DNA of 64,000 bases from Nocardia vulneris (GCF_001613425.1 NZ_BDCI01000023.1:124001-188000), one strand, 5' to 3'; shown: positions 15,482 to 24,288, counted from the first letter of the stretch. Notes: generated from the sequence alone by a model not told the origin. Translations and numbers: made by a program.

Positions 15482-17579
15482 CCGTAGCCCTGAAGACGAA
15501 CTGTTCGCTGAGGCGATCAAGTTCGGTCGCTCGTTTCAGCAGATGCTGCGCCTGTACGCCCAGGCCGGGAACTGGCTGGACAAGCGCCGCATCCGCAAAC
15601 AGATCAGCCTGGCGTTGCGCGAGCAGCGCCGCACCGAGGAAACGAAGCGTAGCCATCAGCTGGATTGGACCCAGCAGATGGTCGACCGCTACCGCGTGCA
15701 CGCCCAGACCGTCGCGCAGCGCGCGACCGACCCGACCGTCGATCACCAGCGCCGCTACCAGGATTCGAGGATCCTGGCCGAACACGGCGACTTCCTGCGC
15801 TCGAAGATCATCGCCAACCCGCGCCTGACCCCGACCGAGCAAGGTATCGCCCTGGACGGCCTGGATGCGGTCACGACGTTCCCGCACCTGCGCACGGGCC
15901 GGTTGTTCGACCGCGCCCACAAGGTGAAAGGCATTGACGCCCTTCACTACCGGGCGCAAGTCCACCGGACGAAGACCAGCCTCGACACCGCCGACCGGCA
16001 GACCGGCCACAACCACGATCAGGTCCGTGATCGGGCGGGCGCACAGCGACCGGAGCGGTATGCGGTGCAGATGACGTGGTCGGATCCGCGGGGGTGGGTG
16101 TGGAGTGAGTTCGGCTCGGCCAGGACCGTAGACGGGGCCGCGGAGTGGGTCGGCGACACTGTCGCACGCTCGGACTGGATGTCGGACACCACGGTCGAGC
16201 TGACTATCAGCGACACCGCCGACGAGGCGGCGCGGTACCGCGATTACGGGGAGCCCCGCGAGGTCGCGGAGAACCTGCTCGACTACACCGGCGCCCGGGA
16301 CCGGGCGGCCCGCCGTGACGCGGCAGCACAGGCCGCGGAGGGTCGCCGGTGGACCAGTGTCGTGCGCTATCACGCGCCGGGTGACCTGGCCGCCGATCAG
16401 GTCTCGGTGCGACGCGGGTTCCACGACGAGCGCGGAGACGCGGCGCGGTGGGTGCACGACACCGTTAAGTCCGCGGAGATCGAGCCGCGCACCCGGGTGT
16501 CGGCGACGCTGTGGGACAAGGATGCGGTTCAGCCCGCGCATGTCGCGGCGGGCAGCCCCAGCGACGTCCTGGAAGAGGTCCGGCAGCGCTGGCACCGCTA
16601 CACCGCGCAACTGAGCTACTTCCCCGAAGGCGCGGACCGGCCGGTACACGAAAGCCGCGGTCATGTCAGCGAGGCCGAATGCGCGGACTGGACCCGCCGT
16701 CAACTCGACGCGATCCGGTCGGAGCCGGGCACTGACGTGGAGATCGGCATCTACGACGGCGACCGCAGCGACCACGACCCGGTGTTCCGTGCCCAAGGCC
16801 CGAAAGGCATGGTGGCCGACGAGATCGACGCACTGCGCGACCAGCACCAGCGCCGAAGCACTCCGGAGCGGGCACGCTCCACCGAGCCGCCCGACGCCGG
16901 CGTCGACGATTCCCGGCTCGCCGAGGTCGAACGGCAGCTCACCGCCATGGCCGCCGACCGCGACCGGCTCAGCTCCCGCGTCGAGACCCTGCAGCGCGGC
17001 CTGGACGCGGTCACCGCCGACCGCGACGAGATCCGCCGCACGCTCAGCAACGCCGAATCGCAGATCGAGTCACTGAAGAACCGCAACCAGCGTCTGGCCG
17101 CCGAAATCGGTCAACTGCGCGACCGGCCGAACGTGGATGCTGTTGCCGCGGAACGGGACCGGTACCGGCGTGAACGCGACGAAGCCGTCGCCAAACTTGC
17201 CCAGCGCACCCCAGCCCAGGAGCGTTACGGCAGTAAAGCGCGCGTCGCGTTCGACAAGCTCGGCAACACCGAACGCTGGACCCCTGAACCCGCCACCACC
17301 CGCGATGGGACCGCGGCGAGCGGTGAGACGGCCGGTGAGAGTGCCGCGGCGGACCCGGATGCGGCGGCGCGGGAGAAGTACGGGTGGGCGGTCGCTGAGC
17401 AGATGTCGGCGGACTTCGTCAAGGCCCACGGCGATGTCTACGACGAGACCAAGATGCAGGAATTCGCTCGCGACTGGCTCAACACCCACGCCGAGAACAC
17501 CCGCCAGCGGCTCGCGGGCGGGGGCAGTGGCCCGGAGCGTAACGGCCAGTCCCGCAACGGGATCGAACGGAGCCGTTGA
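15474..17579 (+). CDS. Large triple-repeat and coiled-coil protein (701 aa)
   Basis: Unknown family. N-terminal ~170 residues are basic and helical. Three tandem repeats of ~90 residues follow, each starting with an aromatic beta motif (RYAVQMTWSDP ~195; RWTSVVRYHAPG ~291; RYTAQLSYFPEG ~377) and ending in an acidic strand (TTVELTISD; TRVSATLWDKD; TDVEIGIYDGD) with AAEWV/AARWV/CADWT between. A long coiled coil (~475-560) and a short C-terminal helical domain ending in ERSR complete it. The repeat has Trp and Asp at fixed places and may be a binding module. RBS AAAGGAA precedes ATG 15474. No relaxase or nuclease motif is seen. Confidence 0.75.
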   Translation: MSDRSPEDELFAEAIKFGRSFQQMLRLYAQAGNWLDKRRIRKQISLALREQRRTEETKRSHQLDWTQQMVDRYRVHAQTVAQRATDPTVDHQRRYQDSRILAEHGDFLRSKIIANPRLTPTEQGIALDGLDAVTTFPHLRTGRLFDRAHKVKGIDALHYRAQVHRTKTSLDTADRQTGHNHDQVRDRAGAQRPERYAVQMTWSDPRGWVWSEFGSARTVDGAAEWVGDTVARSDWMSDTTVELTISDTADEAARYRDYGEPREVAENLLDYTGARDRAARRDAAAQAAEGRRWTSVVRYHAPGDLAADQVSVRRGFHDERGDAARWVHDTVKSAEIEPRTRVSATLWDKDAVQPAHVAAGSPSDVLEEVRQRWHRYTAQLSYFPEGADRPVHESRGHVSEAECADWTRRQLDAIRSEPGTDVEIGIYDGDRSDHDPVFRAQGPKGMVADEIDALRDQHQRRSTPERARSTEPPDAGVDDSRLAEVERQLTAMAADRDRLSSRVETLQRGLDAVTADRDEIRRTLSNAESQIESLKNRNQRLAAEIGQLRDRPNVDAVAAERDRYRRERDEAVAKLAQRTPAQERYGSKARVAFDKLGNTERWTPEPATTRDGTAASGETAGESAAADPDAAAREKYGWAVAEQMSADFVKAHGDVYDETKMQEFARDWLNTHAENTRQRLAGGGSGPERNGQSRNGIERSR

Positions 17580-17580
17580 C

Positions 17581-18288
17581 ATGGAGCACACACAGCCATC
17601 GTCGGAGCAGGGGCGCCGGTTTTGGAGTCGGACCCAGTTCGCGGTCGCGCTGGGCATGACCGCGGGGGTGTTCGATCGCGCCGTACGGGCGGGTGCTGTG
17701 CCTGCCGCCGACGCCGGGACACCGTCACGGCCGGCGCGCTGGTCGCACGAGACCGTCGCTGCGACGGCCGGGCGGGTTGAACAGATCCGCGCCGAGGTCG
17801 GCAGCCTCGACGATGTGGGTGCGGTCCGGGCCGCTCAAGCGCTCTCGGGCACCTTCGGCCGCGAGGTCGACCCGGACACGGTCGAAGAACTGGGCAGGTC
17901 CGGGGTGATCCCGGTCGTCGGCGAGTACAAGGGCCACGTCCTGTACTCGGGGTTGGCGCTGGAACGTTTCGACGACACCGCCGCGCTCGAAACGGCGCAG
18001 CGGAGGGGCCGGTTGTTCACCCTCGACCAGGCCGCCGCGCACCTTCGGGTTCGGCCAGCCGATCTGCGGCACGTCGTCGACGCGAAGCTGCTCGAACCGA
18101 TCAAACACGGTCATTCGCGCTGGCAGCGGCGGCGCGACGCCCCGAATGTCGCCCTGTTTCGGGCGGCGGACCTGGACGTGATCGCCGAACACCCCGGCAT
18201 CGACTGGGAGGCCGTGCGCGCCACCCCGGCCGGGCGTCCCTCACCACTGGCCCGGTTGAACCGCATGCCCGTTCAGAGAGGACGCTGA
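17581..18288 (+). CDS. Putative DNA-binding protein with two HTH-like segments (235 aa)
   Basis: Begins after a TGACATG junction. Contains RTQFAVALGMTAGVFDRAVR (~20-39) and, near the C-terminus, LFTLDQAAAHLRVRPADLRH (~141-160), both resembling helix-turn-helix units of MerR or excisionase type. The intervening region has AAQALSGTFGREVDPDTVEE. Probably binds DNA; target unknown. The start junction sequence is shared with other genes in this operon (19453, 19925). Confidence 0.6.
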   Translation: MEHTQPSSEQGRRFWSRTQFAVALGMTAGVFDRAVRAGAVPAADAGTPSRPARWSHETVAATAGRVEQIRAEVGSLDDVGAVRAAQALSGTFGREVDPDTVEELGRSGVIPVVGEYKGHVLYSGLALERFDDTAALETAQRRGRLFTLDQAAAHLRVRPADLRHVVDAKLLEPIKHGHSRWQRRRDAPNVALFRAADLDVIAEHPGIDWEAVRATPAGRPSPLARLNRMPVQRGR

Positions 18289-18289
18289 C

Positions 18290-18625
18290 ATGCACCGCGA
18301 GCACGAGGAAGCGATGCGCGAGGCGTTCGCCGAACTCGACGGCCTGACCCGCGCCGCCTACGCACCGACGGCGTCGGAGGCCGATATCAATCGGCTCTAC
18401 ACCGACGGCGCGGCGATCGATCAGGGCTGGACCTACGGCCCGCACCAGCAGCAGTGGGAGTTCCTGAAAGGTGTTCGGTCCCAATGGGAATGCGAGCCCG
18501 AGCAGGTTCGGTCCATGCTGCGGTACTGCCCCAGTGGCGGCTTGGATGGTGTGCAGCGTCGCAGTATCGAGCAGGCCCGCATCCTGACCGCCGGTTCACG
18601 CCCGGAAATCGAGCGGGGGAGGTGA
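18290..18625 (+). CDS. Hypothetical protein, paralogue of 19925-20293
   Basis: 111 aa. N-terminus (HREHEEAMREAF) and centre (GWTYGPHQQQWEFLKGVR) align with the 122-aa protein at 19925 (DHEYEVAMRVDF, RWSYGPHSAHWRYLDDAH). The W-x-YGPH-x3-W core is the best mark of this unnamed family. Starts one base after the previous stop. Function unknown. Confidence 0.65.
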   Translation: MHREHEEAMREAFAELDGLTRAAYAPTASEADINRLYTDGAAIDQGWTYGPHQQQWEFLKGVRSQWECEPEQVRSMLRYCPSGGLDGVQRRSIEQARILTAGSRPEIERGR

Positions 18626-18629
18626 CCCG

Positions 18630-19451
18630 GTGGGCACCGCAGATCAGAACTCGACCGGCACGGCGTGCGGCCGGTGTGACCGGGTCAAGCCGCCGTTGCG
18701 GCGCGGGTTGTGCGGTGCCTGCTACCAGCGGACCCGCACGCGCGGGAAAGCCTACGGGCGCTGGGATCCGGACCGCACCGCCGCGGACCCGGTACGCGAG
18801 CACATCACTCGCCTGGAGAAGGCCGGCGTCAGTCACCGGCGCCTGGCCGAGCTGGCCGAGCTGCACCGCTCGACCTTGGGCGTTTTGCTGCACGGCCGCC
18901 GAGGATTGGAACCGCCGCAATGGATTTCGCACTCTGTCGCGGCGCGGGTCTTGGCGGTGCCGGTGCCGGAATCCGTGGTCGAGGTCGCTGCCCCCAACGG
19001 CCGGGTGCCGGTGGTCGGCGCGCAACGCCGGTTGCGGGCGCTGGTCGCCGATGGGTGGCCGCAAAAAGTGCTGGCGCAAGATCTCGGTCTGTTCCCCAGC
19101 AACTTGGGGCGGTTGACCCACGGCGAACGTCCGATCACCGCCCGATGGCACCGCGCCGTGTGTGAGCTGTTCGACCGCAAGCAACTCACTCCGGGGCCGT
19201 CGCAGCAAGCGCGCGACTACGCGCGGGCGAAGGGGTGGGCGCGGTCGTGGCAGTGGGACGAAGACACCATCGACGACCCCAAAGCCCGCCCGACTCCATC
19301 GCACTACCAGCGCAAGGTTGCGCCGCGCCCTGAACTCGGCTGGGCCGTGCACTCCAGCGCGGTGCCGACTTTCACAACCACCACCCGCGGCTACGACGCC
19401 GCCGATCTCGCGGTGCCCGTGCGGCGCCGCCGAATTGAAAGGACCCGTTGA
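18630..19451 (+). CDS. Zinc-finger and HTH DNA-binding protein (273 aa)
   Basis: N-terminal zinc ribbon CGRC...CGAC (residues ~12 and ~28) and an HTH-like stretch VSHRRLAELAELHRSTLGVL (~64-83), with a second one (GWPQKVLAQDLGLFPSNLGR, ~139-158). GTG 18630 follows GGGAGGTGA, a strong ribosome site. The family occurs on actinobacterial mobile elements and resembles bacteriophage regulators. Probably a regulator of the element; target unknown. Confidence 0.7.
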   Translation: MGTADQNSTGTACGRCDRVKPPLRRGLCGACYQRTRTRGKAYGRWDPDRTAADPVREHITRLEKAGVSHRRLAELAELHRSTLGVLLHGRRGLEPPQWISHSVAARVLAVPVPESVVEVAAPNGRVPVVGAQRRLRALVADGWPQKVLAQDLGLFPSNLGRLTHGERPITARWHRAVCELFDRKQLTPGPSQQARDYARAKGWARSWQWDEDTIDDPKARPTPSHYQRKVAPRPELGWAVHSSAVPTFTTTTRGYDAADLAVPVRRRRIERTR

Positions 19452-19452
19452 C

Positions 19453-19923
19453 ATGGACCACACACCCACGAACCCCACACCGAGCGACGCCGAAATCAAT
19501 TCGGCGGCAAACCAATTGCGTGACTTGATCGCGATCAAGACCTCGAAACTGGCCGACCAGCTCCTGCACAGTCCGGAATTCGGGACACCGGAGTGGGAGC
19601 AGGAGTGGAACCAGCGCGACACCCCGGAAGGTCAGCAGCGCCAGGCGAAGTGGCATCTGACCAAGATCCGGATCCAACGCGCCGCCGATATCGACCCGCT
19701 CGGCAACGTAATCAACGCCCGCGTGTTCGGCGCGGACTGGGACCAGATCGGCGCCGCCTACGGCATCGACGCCACCGACGCAGCCGACCGCTGGAACCGC
19801 GCCTGCTCCGGCTACGTCGAACGACTCGACGCGATCAGGTCGCAGGCGAACCCAGAACCAGCGCAACAGGATCCAGCTCCCTCCCTGGATCGGCCACGCA
19901 ACCGGATCGAACGGAGCCGCTGA
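19453..19923 (+). CDS. Hypothetical protein with HTH-like C-terminus (156 aa)
   Basis: Acidic, helical. WHLTKIRIQRAADIDPLGNV and VFGADWDQIGAAYGIDATDA (~96-115) resemble a helix-turn-helix of the kind used in phage small terminase or resolvase-like proteins. Starts at a TGACATG junction like 17581 and 19925 and ends with RIERSR like its operon neighbours. Function unknown. Confidence 0.65.
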   Translation: MDHTPTNPTPSDAEINSAANQLRDLIAIKTSKLADQLLHSPEFGTPEWEQEWNQRDTPEGQQRQAKWHLTKIRIQRAADIDPLGNVINARVFGADWDQIGAAYGIDATDAADRWNRACSGYVERLDAIRSQANPEPAQQDPAPSLDRPRNRIERSR

Positions 19924-19924
19924 C

Positions 19925-20293
19925 ATGGACCACGAATACGAAGTAGCCATGCGCGTGGACTTCGCCCGGTGGCAGGCACTGCTCGACAGCCCGTTTCCGA
20001 TCGAGACCGAGGCCGAACTCGAACAACGCATCCACGCCGACGAGATCGAACTGCGGTGGTCATACGGTCCGCACAGCGCGCACTGGCGCTACCTCGATGA
20101 CGCCCACCAGGACTGGGCCGCTCGACCCGAGACCATGACCCGGTTCCTCGACGGCATCACCCAGGACCGTACCGCCGGCTACTTCGTCGGCGTCACCGAT
20201 ATCGAGTACCGCAGCCAATGCCAGGCCCGCGACCTCACCGAGGCCGAACGCGCTCGCAAGCGGGACCGGCCGCCGCGGCAGCGAGGGCGGTGA
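19925..20293 (+). CDS. Hypothetical protein, paralogue of 18290-18625
   Basis: 122 aa sharing the W-x-YGPH-x3-W core and an N-terminal HE-x-AM pattern with the 111-aa protein 1.6 kb upstream. One base separates it from the preceding stop. The second half is basic. Duplicated in the same operon; role unknown. Confidence 0.65.
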   Translation: MDHEYEVAMRVDFARWQALLDSPFPIETEAELEQRIHADEIELRWSYGPHSAHWRYLDDAHQDWAARPETMTRFLDGITQDRTAGYFVGVTDIEYRSQCQARDLTEAERARKRDRPPRQRGR

Positions 20294-20298
20294 GGTCG

Positions 20299-21321
20299 AT
20301 GACTCTGACAGCGACCAGCCTGTTCGCCGGTGGCGGTGGTGATGCCGAGGGGTTACGGCAGGCCGGCTACGACATTGTCGTTGCGGCGAACCATTGGCGG
20401 ACCGCGGTGCGAACCCTTCGCGCCAACTACCCCGACACTGATTGCCGGATCGCGAATTTGTCGGAGACCGATTTCCGGACTTTCCCGCGCACCGACATCG
20501 CGTGGATCTCTCCGTCGTGTGTGTGGCATGCCCGTTCCGGTGGCCGTAAGCAGCCGCCGGTGCAGGTCGAGTTGCGGCGCGCCGATGAGGGATCGGTTGA
20601 TCGGGCAACGGCTTTCGCGGTGATCGCCGCGAGTGAGGTGCACCGCTATGAGGCGGTCATCGTGGAGAACGTCCCCGAGTTCATGAACTGGGGCGGCGGC
20701 GTGATGTATCGCTGGTGGCTCGATGGCATGACCGTCCAGGGTTACAAGCATCAGATCGTGATCTTGGATTCCGCTGAGATCGGCCCGAACCCGGTGGCGC
20801 AGAACCGCAAACGCGTCTACATCGTGTTCACCCGTCACGGCGAGGTCGATCTGGCTCCCGGCCCGGTCGAGCGGACCCCGGCCACCGCGATCCTTGATCC
20901 GGATCCGGGCGAGCTGGTTACCCGTCGAATGTATGTGACACCGCAGTTCGAGGAGATCACCGACATCGATGTGCCGCACCTGGTCACCTACCGGCGCAAC
21001 GCGCACGCCCGCCGCGCCGACCGCCACCAGCTCGCCACCGTCACCGCCGGTGGAAACCACCACGCCATAGCGACCCGCACCGCGGACGGGATCCGGCACC
21101 GGCTGCTGAACAACCGCGAACGTGCCCGCGCCCAGGGCTTCCCCGACGACTACGTCTTCCACGGCCGCAACGTGCCGGTCATCACGAACGGCAAACGCCG
21201 CTACATCGACGAAGTCCGCGTACAGATCGGCAACGCCGTCTCGGTCAACGTCGCCCGCTTCCTCGGCCAGCGTGTCGCCCAATCCCTCGGCGCCACCGAA
21301 GCATTGGGGGTCGCGGCATGA
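20299..21321 (+). CDS. C5 cytosine DNA methyltransferase (orphan)
   Basis: 340 aa Dcm/HhaI-type enzyme transferring methyl from SAM to cytosine C5. Motif I SLFAGGGGDAEGLRQAGY (~7), motif IV with the catalytic Cys in ISPSCVWHA (~75), ENV of motif VI (~118), QNRKRVYIVF of motif VIII (~170) and QIGNAVSVNVA of motif X (~315). Motif IV reads SPSC rather than the usual PPCQ, a mild deviation near the active site. No restriction nuclease is encoded beside it. GAGG precedes ATG 20299 and ATGA joins it to the primase gene. Likely self-protection from host restriction. Confidence 0.9.
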   Translation: MTLTATSLFAGGGGDAEGLRQAGYDIVVAANHWRTAVRTLRANYPDTDCRIANLSETDFRTFPRTDIAWISPSCVWHARSGGRKQPPVQVELRRADEGSVDRATAFAVIAASEVHRYEAVIVENVPEFMNWGGGVMYRWWLDGMTVQGYKHQIVILDSAEIGPNPVAQNRKRVYIVFTRHGEVDLAPGPVERTPATAILDPDPGELVTRRMYVTPQFEEITDIDVPHLVTYRRNAHARRADRHQLATVTAGGNHHAIATRTADGIRHRLLNNRERARAQGFPDDYVFHGRNVPVITNGKRRYIDEVRVQIGNAVSVNVARFLGQRVAQSLGATEALGVAA

Positions 21322-22364
21322 ACCGCCCCGATCCACGCACACCCTCGGCAGGCCCGTCCTACCTGCTGATCACGACCGCGTTGAAACGCACCATGGGCGC
21401 CGGCCACGGTACCAACGACCCGACACGCTGGACGAACTACCTGTGCCCAGTGCATGAGGGCGACGGTCGCCCGCACACCCCGAGCCTGGGCGTGCGCTAC
21501 GACCCGGACCAGGCCCGGACCATCGTGCGCTGCTGGGCGACCTGCGACGACGAGAAAGTCCTTGCACGGCTGCCGCATCCGACCGAGAACCGGTCGCTCG
21601 GTGTACGGGACATGTTCGACCGGCTCCCCGAACGCCGCCGCGACAACCAGGCCACCAGCCCCGGCAGTGGCGAGGGTCGGCGAGCAGCGGGAGTGGTGTC
21701 GCCGGTCGAGCAGGCGATCCTGGCCGCGCGGTTCCCGATCCTGTCCAAACCGGAGCTGGGTGTGCAGACCGGGCCGCCGGTGCGGATGGACACCTACCGG
21801 TATCGGTGGCCCGACGGGCACGTCGAAGGCGCGGTGATCCGGATACACATCCCGCACGAACACGGCGTCAAGAAGTCGTTCTATCAACGGCATTGGACCG
21901 GAACACAGTGGGAGGACGCGGGTTTCGCGCCTATCCCGTTCCAGCTGCCCGATATCCGGGAAGCCCTCGACACCGGTCGCGAGATCTATCTGTGTGAAGG
22001 GGAGAAGGACGTCCTGCGCGCGAACCGGGCCGGGCAGATCGCGACCTGCAATGTCGGCGGCGCGGGCTCCTGGACGCCCGAACACGCGCGTTGGCTGGCC
22101 GGCGCCGCCCGGGTGATCGTGGTCGCCGACCGCGACCGACCCGGCTACCGCCACGCCGCCAAGGTCGCCGACACCCTGACCGGTCGCGTCGGGGAGGTGC
22201 GGGTGATGCAGGCCCGCGGCGGCAAAGACCTCTCCGACCACCTCGACGCCGGACACGAACTCGGCGAACTCGACCCCGTCCCCTACCTCGACCGACCACA
22301 ACCGCAGCAGCAGGACAGATTTCGTGGCCCGGCAGTGAGCCGGACGCGTACGCGAAGCCGCTGA
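21318..22364 (+). CDS. DnaG-like primase with TOPRIM domain
   Basis: 348 aa. N-terminal zinc-finger-like CPVH...CWATC (~43 and ~72) as in CHC2 primases, then a TOPRIM core with EIYLCEGEKDV (~223) and the metal-binding VVADRDRPG (~269), followed by GGKDLSDHLDAG. Such proteins prime replication of plasmids and AICEs. Overlaps the methyltransferase gene by ATGA. No separate Rep or helicase is recognised, so this and the replication-relaxation protein are the best replication candidates. Confidence 0.85.
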   Translation: MNRPDPRTPSAGPSYLLITTALKRTMGAGHGTNDPTRWTNYLCPVHEGDGRPHTPSLGVRYDPDQARTIVRCWATCDDEKVLARLPHPTENRSLGVRDMFDRLPERRRDNQATSPGSGEGRRAAGVVSPVEQAILAARFPILSKPELGVQTGPPVRMDTYRYRWPDGHVEGAVIRIHIPHEHGVKKSFYQRHWTGTQWEDAGFAPIPFQLPDIREALDTGREIYLCEGEKDVLRANRAGQIATCNVGGAGSWTPEHARWLAGAARVIVVADRDRPGYRHAAKVADTLTGRVGEVRVMQARGGKDLSDHLDAGHELGELDPVPYLDRPQPQQQDRFRGPAVSRTRTRSR

Positions 22365-22399
22365 ACCCCGCCGACCACCACAACGCAAGGACCACTCGA

Positions 22400-23626
22400 A
22401 TGACTGAATCGACAGGAGCCGACATCATGACAACCAACCACCCCGGCGCGCAGCCGGTCCGCGCTGAGGAGGGCGCGTCATCGTCATCTTCGCCGCGGCG
22501 GCCGATGCGTGCGTGGCCGGTGCTGTTGCTGGCGTTGCCGGCGTTCGTCGCGATCTGGTCCGGGTGGGTCGGGTTGGGTGAGCTGACCGGGTTCGGACCG
22601 GTCCGGCCGCTGCCGGGCATCGCGGACGGCTTCACGATCAATACCGCGATCACGTTGCCGATCGGGATGGAAACCTATGCCTCCTACGCACTGTATGTGT
22701 GGCTCGGTAACCGCATCAGCTCCGCCGGCACCCGCCGCTACGCGAAGTTCTCCGCGTTCGGCAGCCTCGCGTTGGGCGCGGTCGGCCAGGTCGCCTACCA
22801 CCTCATGCAGTCCGCAGGCGTGCGGTCCGCGCCGTGGGCAGTGACCGTGCTCGTAGCCTGCCTGCCGGTCGCCGTGCTCGGCATGGGCGCCGCACTGGCA
22901 CACATGATCCTGCGCGAACACCACCACCCAGCGGTGACCGGTACCGCCGAACATGCGGTGGTGCACGGTGGTGCACGGCCGTTGCCTGAGGCACAGGAGA
23001 AGGGTTCGACCGACAGCGTGCACGGTGCCGTCGCACCACCGCATGCACCGGGCACCGAGGGCGGTGCACCGGGTGGTGCGTCCGAGTCGCCGGATGCACC
23101 AGCGGCGAAAACCGGTGTGGTGCGCACGCACCGGCGTGTTCCACCCGCCCGCCGCCCGGCCCGGCACCGCTCTACCATCCGGACTCTGCGCCCGCGCAGT
23201 ACTCGCACCGTGACAGGGATTGTGCCTGCTCACCACCCATCAACATCGGCACCCGAGGCAGCGGAAACCGCGGCGGAGCAGGCGACGCCGGCCGATCGGG
23301 ACGCGTTGATCCGGGAACTCACCGCGCGGGGCATGTCCGCGCGACAGATCGGCCCGCTCGTCGGCGTGGCGCACACGACCGTTCTGCGAGTGCTGGGCCG
23401 CACCGAGAACGCACCAGCCGATGCACCACCCGCGCATTGCGCACCAGCCGACACCGGGTCGGCATCGGTGCCGGTGCACACGACACCGGTCCGGCACCCG
23501 GGGCTCCAGGTCATCCACGCCCCCGCGGGCGGACCGGTCGAGGTGATCGAGGCCGAACTGGTCGAGGACACCGAGCGTGCCGTTCCGCACGATCAGACCA
23601 CCGGCACGGTTCGCAGGCACGCGTGA
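22400..23626 (+). CDS. SpdB-like spread membrane protein with C-terminal HTH
   Basis: 408 aa. Four to five membrane segments between ~38 and ~175 (VLLLALPAFVAIWSGWVGL; LPIGMETYASYALYVWLG; FGSLALGAVGQVAYHL; VLVACLPVAVLGMGAALAHM), the plan of Streptomyces spread (pock) proteins, then a Pro/Ala/His-rich linker and an HTH (LIRELTARGMSARQIGPLVG, ~302-321; VAHTTVLRVLGR). AAGGA lies 8 nt before ATG 22400; ATG 22427 with AGGAG is nearly as good. Probably helps intramycelial spread of the element. Confidence 0.75.
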   Translation: MTESTGADIMTTNHPGAQPVRAEEGASSSSSPRRPMRAWPVLLLALPAFVAIWSGWVGLGELTGFGPVRPLPGIADGFTINTAITLPIGMETYASYALYVWLGNRISSAGTRRYAKFSAFGSLALGAVGQVAYHLMQSAGVRSAPWAVTVLVACLPVAVLGMGAALAHMILREHHHPAVTGTAEHAVVHGGARPLPEAQEKGSTDSVHGAVAPPHAPGTEGGAPGGASESPDAPAAKTGVVRTHRRVPPARRPARHRSTIRTLRPRSTRTVTGIVPAHHPSTSAPEAAETAAEQATPADRDALIRELTARGMSARQIGPLVGVAHTTVLRVLGRTENAPADAPPAHCAPADTGSASVPVHTTPVRHPGLQVIHAPAGGPVEVIEAELVEDTERAVPHDQTTGTVRRHA

Positions 23627-24081
23627 TGAACGGAATCGAATGGATAGAGCGACCCACATTGACTTTGCATTGTGGTGTGGCCCGAACTGGAGGTGCAGGC
23701 GAAACTATGGCGCGGCTGATGTCTGTGGCGCTGACCGAGCAGCAGGTCCGTGACCGCACGAAAACTGTGACCCGCCGGATCGGCTGGAGCTACCTCCGTC
23801 CCGGCCAACGACTGACACTGTGCCGAAAAGTTATGGGCCGCAAGCATGGCGAGCCACTGATCCGGCTTGTCGACGTTGAAATTGTGGCCGTGCGTCGGGA
23901 ACGTCTCGACACCATCACATCATCGGAAGTGGCTGCGGAAGGGTTCCCGAACATGACTCCCGCCGAGTTCGTAGCCTTCTTCTGCGCCGCGCACAAAGGC
24001 TGTCAACCAAGCAGCGACGTTACCCGCGTCGAATGGCGCTACATCGCGGACTCTGCCGACCAGGGGACACCGTCCGGATAG
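23626..24081 (+). CDS. ASCH-domain-like protein (151 aa)
   Basis: Shares ATG/TGA with the preceding gene. MSVALTEQQVRDRTKTVTRR, the WSYLRPGQRLTL strand and RLVDVEIVAVRRERLDTITS match the ASCH (PUA-like) fold found in phages and mobile elements, thought to bind RNA. A later ATG at 23707 would give the bare domain. It ends the long operon; a terminator follows within 31 bp. Confidence 0.7.
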   Translation: MNGIEWIERPTLTLHCGVARTGGAGETMARLMSVALTEQQVRDRTKTVTRRIGWSYLRPGQRLTLCRKVMGRKHGEPLIRLVDVEIVAVRRERLDTITSSEVAAEGFPNMTPAEFVAFFCAAHKGCQPSSDVTRVEWRYIADSADQGTPSG

Positions 24082-24111
24082 CCGAAGTGCTGTAACTCCT
24101 TTGCACCCGAC

Positions 24112-24146
24112 AAGGCCCGCCAGGCACCCGCCCGGCGGGCCTTTTC
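24112..24146 (+). terminator. Rho-independent terminator of the transfer operon
   Basis: Perfect 10-bp stem AAGGCCCGCC / GGCGGGCCTT (24112-24121, 24134-24143) with TTT following, 31 bp after the last stop codon. It ends a run of about 20 same-strand genes. Confidence 0.85.
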
Positions 24147-24169
24147 GTGGTGTGCAAGAAGCGCTTTCG

Positions 24170-24246
24170 GACGGGACTTGGACGGGACAATGACGGGACT
24201 TGGACGGGACAATGACGGGAAAACCAAGTCCCGTCCAAGTCCCGTC
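24170..24246. repeat. Seven octamers GACGGGAC at 11-bp phasing
   Basis: Direct copies start at 24170, 24181, 24192, 24203 and 24214 (the last GACGGGAA). Inverted copies GTCCCGTC start at 24228 and 24239. Every same-strand step is exactly 11 bp, close to one helical turn, so bound proteins would line one face of the DNA. Spacers alternate between TTG and AAT. Confidence 0.9.
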
Positions 24247-24254
24247 AAGCAGAC

Positions 24255-24273
24255 GCTCAAACTACGTTTGAGC
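24255..24273. repeat. Palindrome GCTCAAAC-TAC-GTTTGAGC
   Basis: Perfect 8-bp inverted repeat with a 3-nt spacer, directly after the octamer array and before the 34-bp hairpin. Could be an operator or an extruded hairpin. Confidence 0.75.
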
Positions 24274-24288
24274 TGGGTGTTTCGCGCC

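Noticed and set aside
24170..24246. CRISPR-like short repeats
   Set aside because: Units are 8 bp with 3-bp spacers and inverted copies; fits protein-binding iterons.
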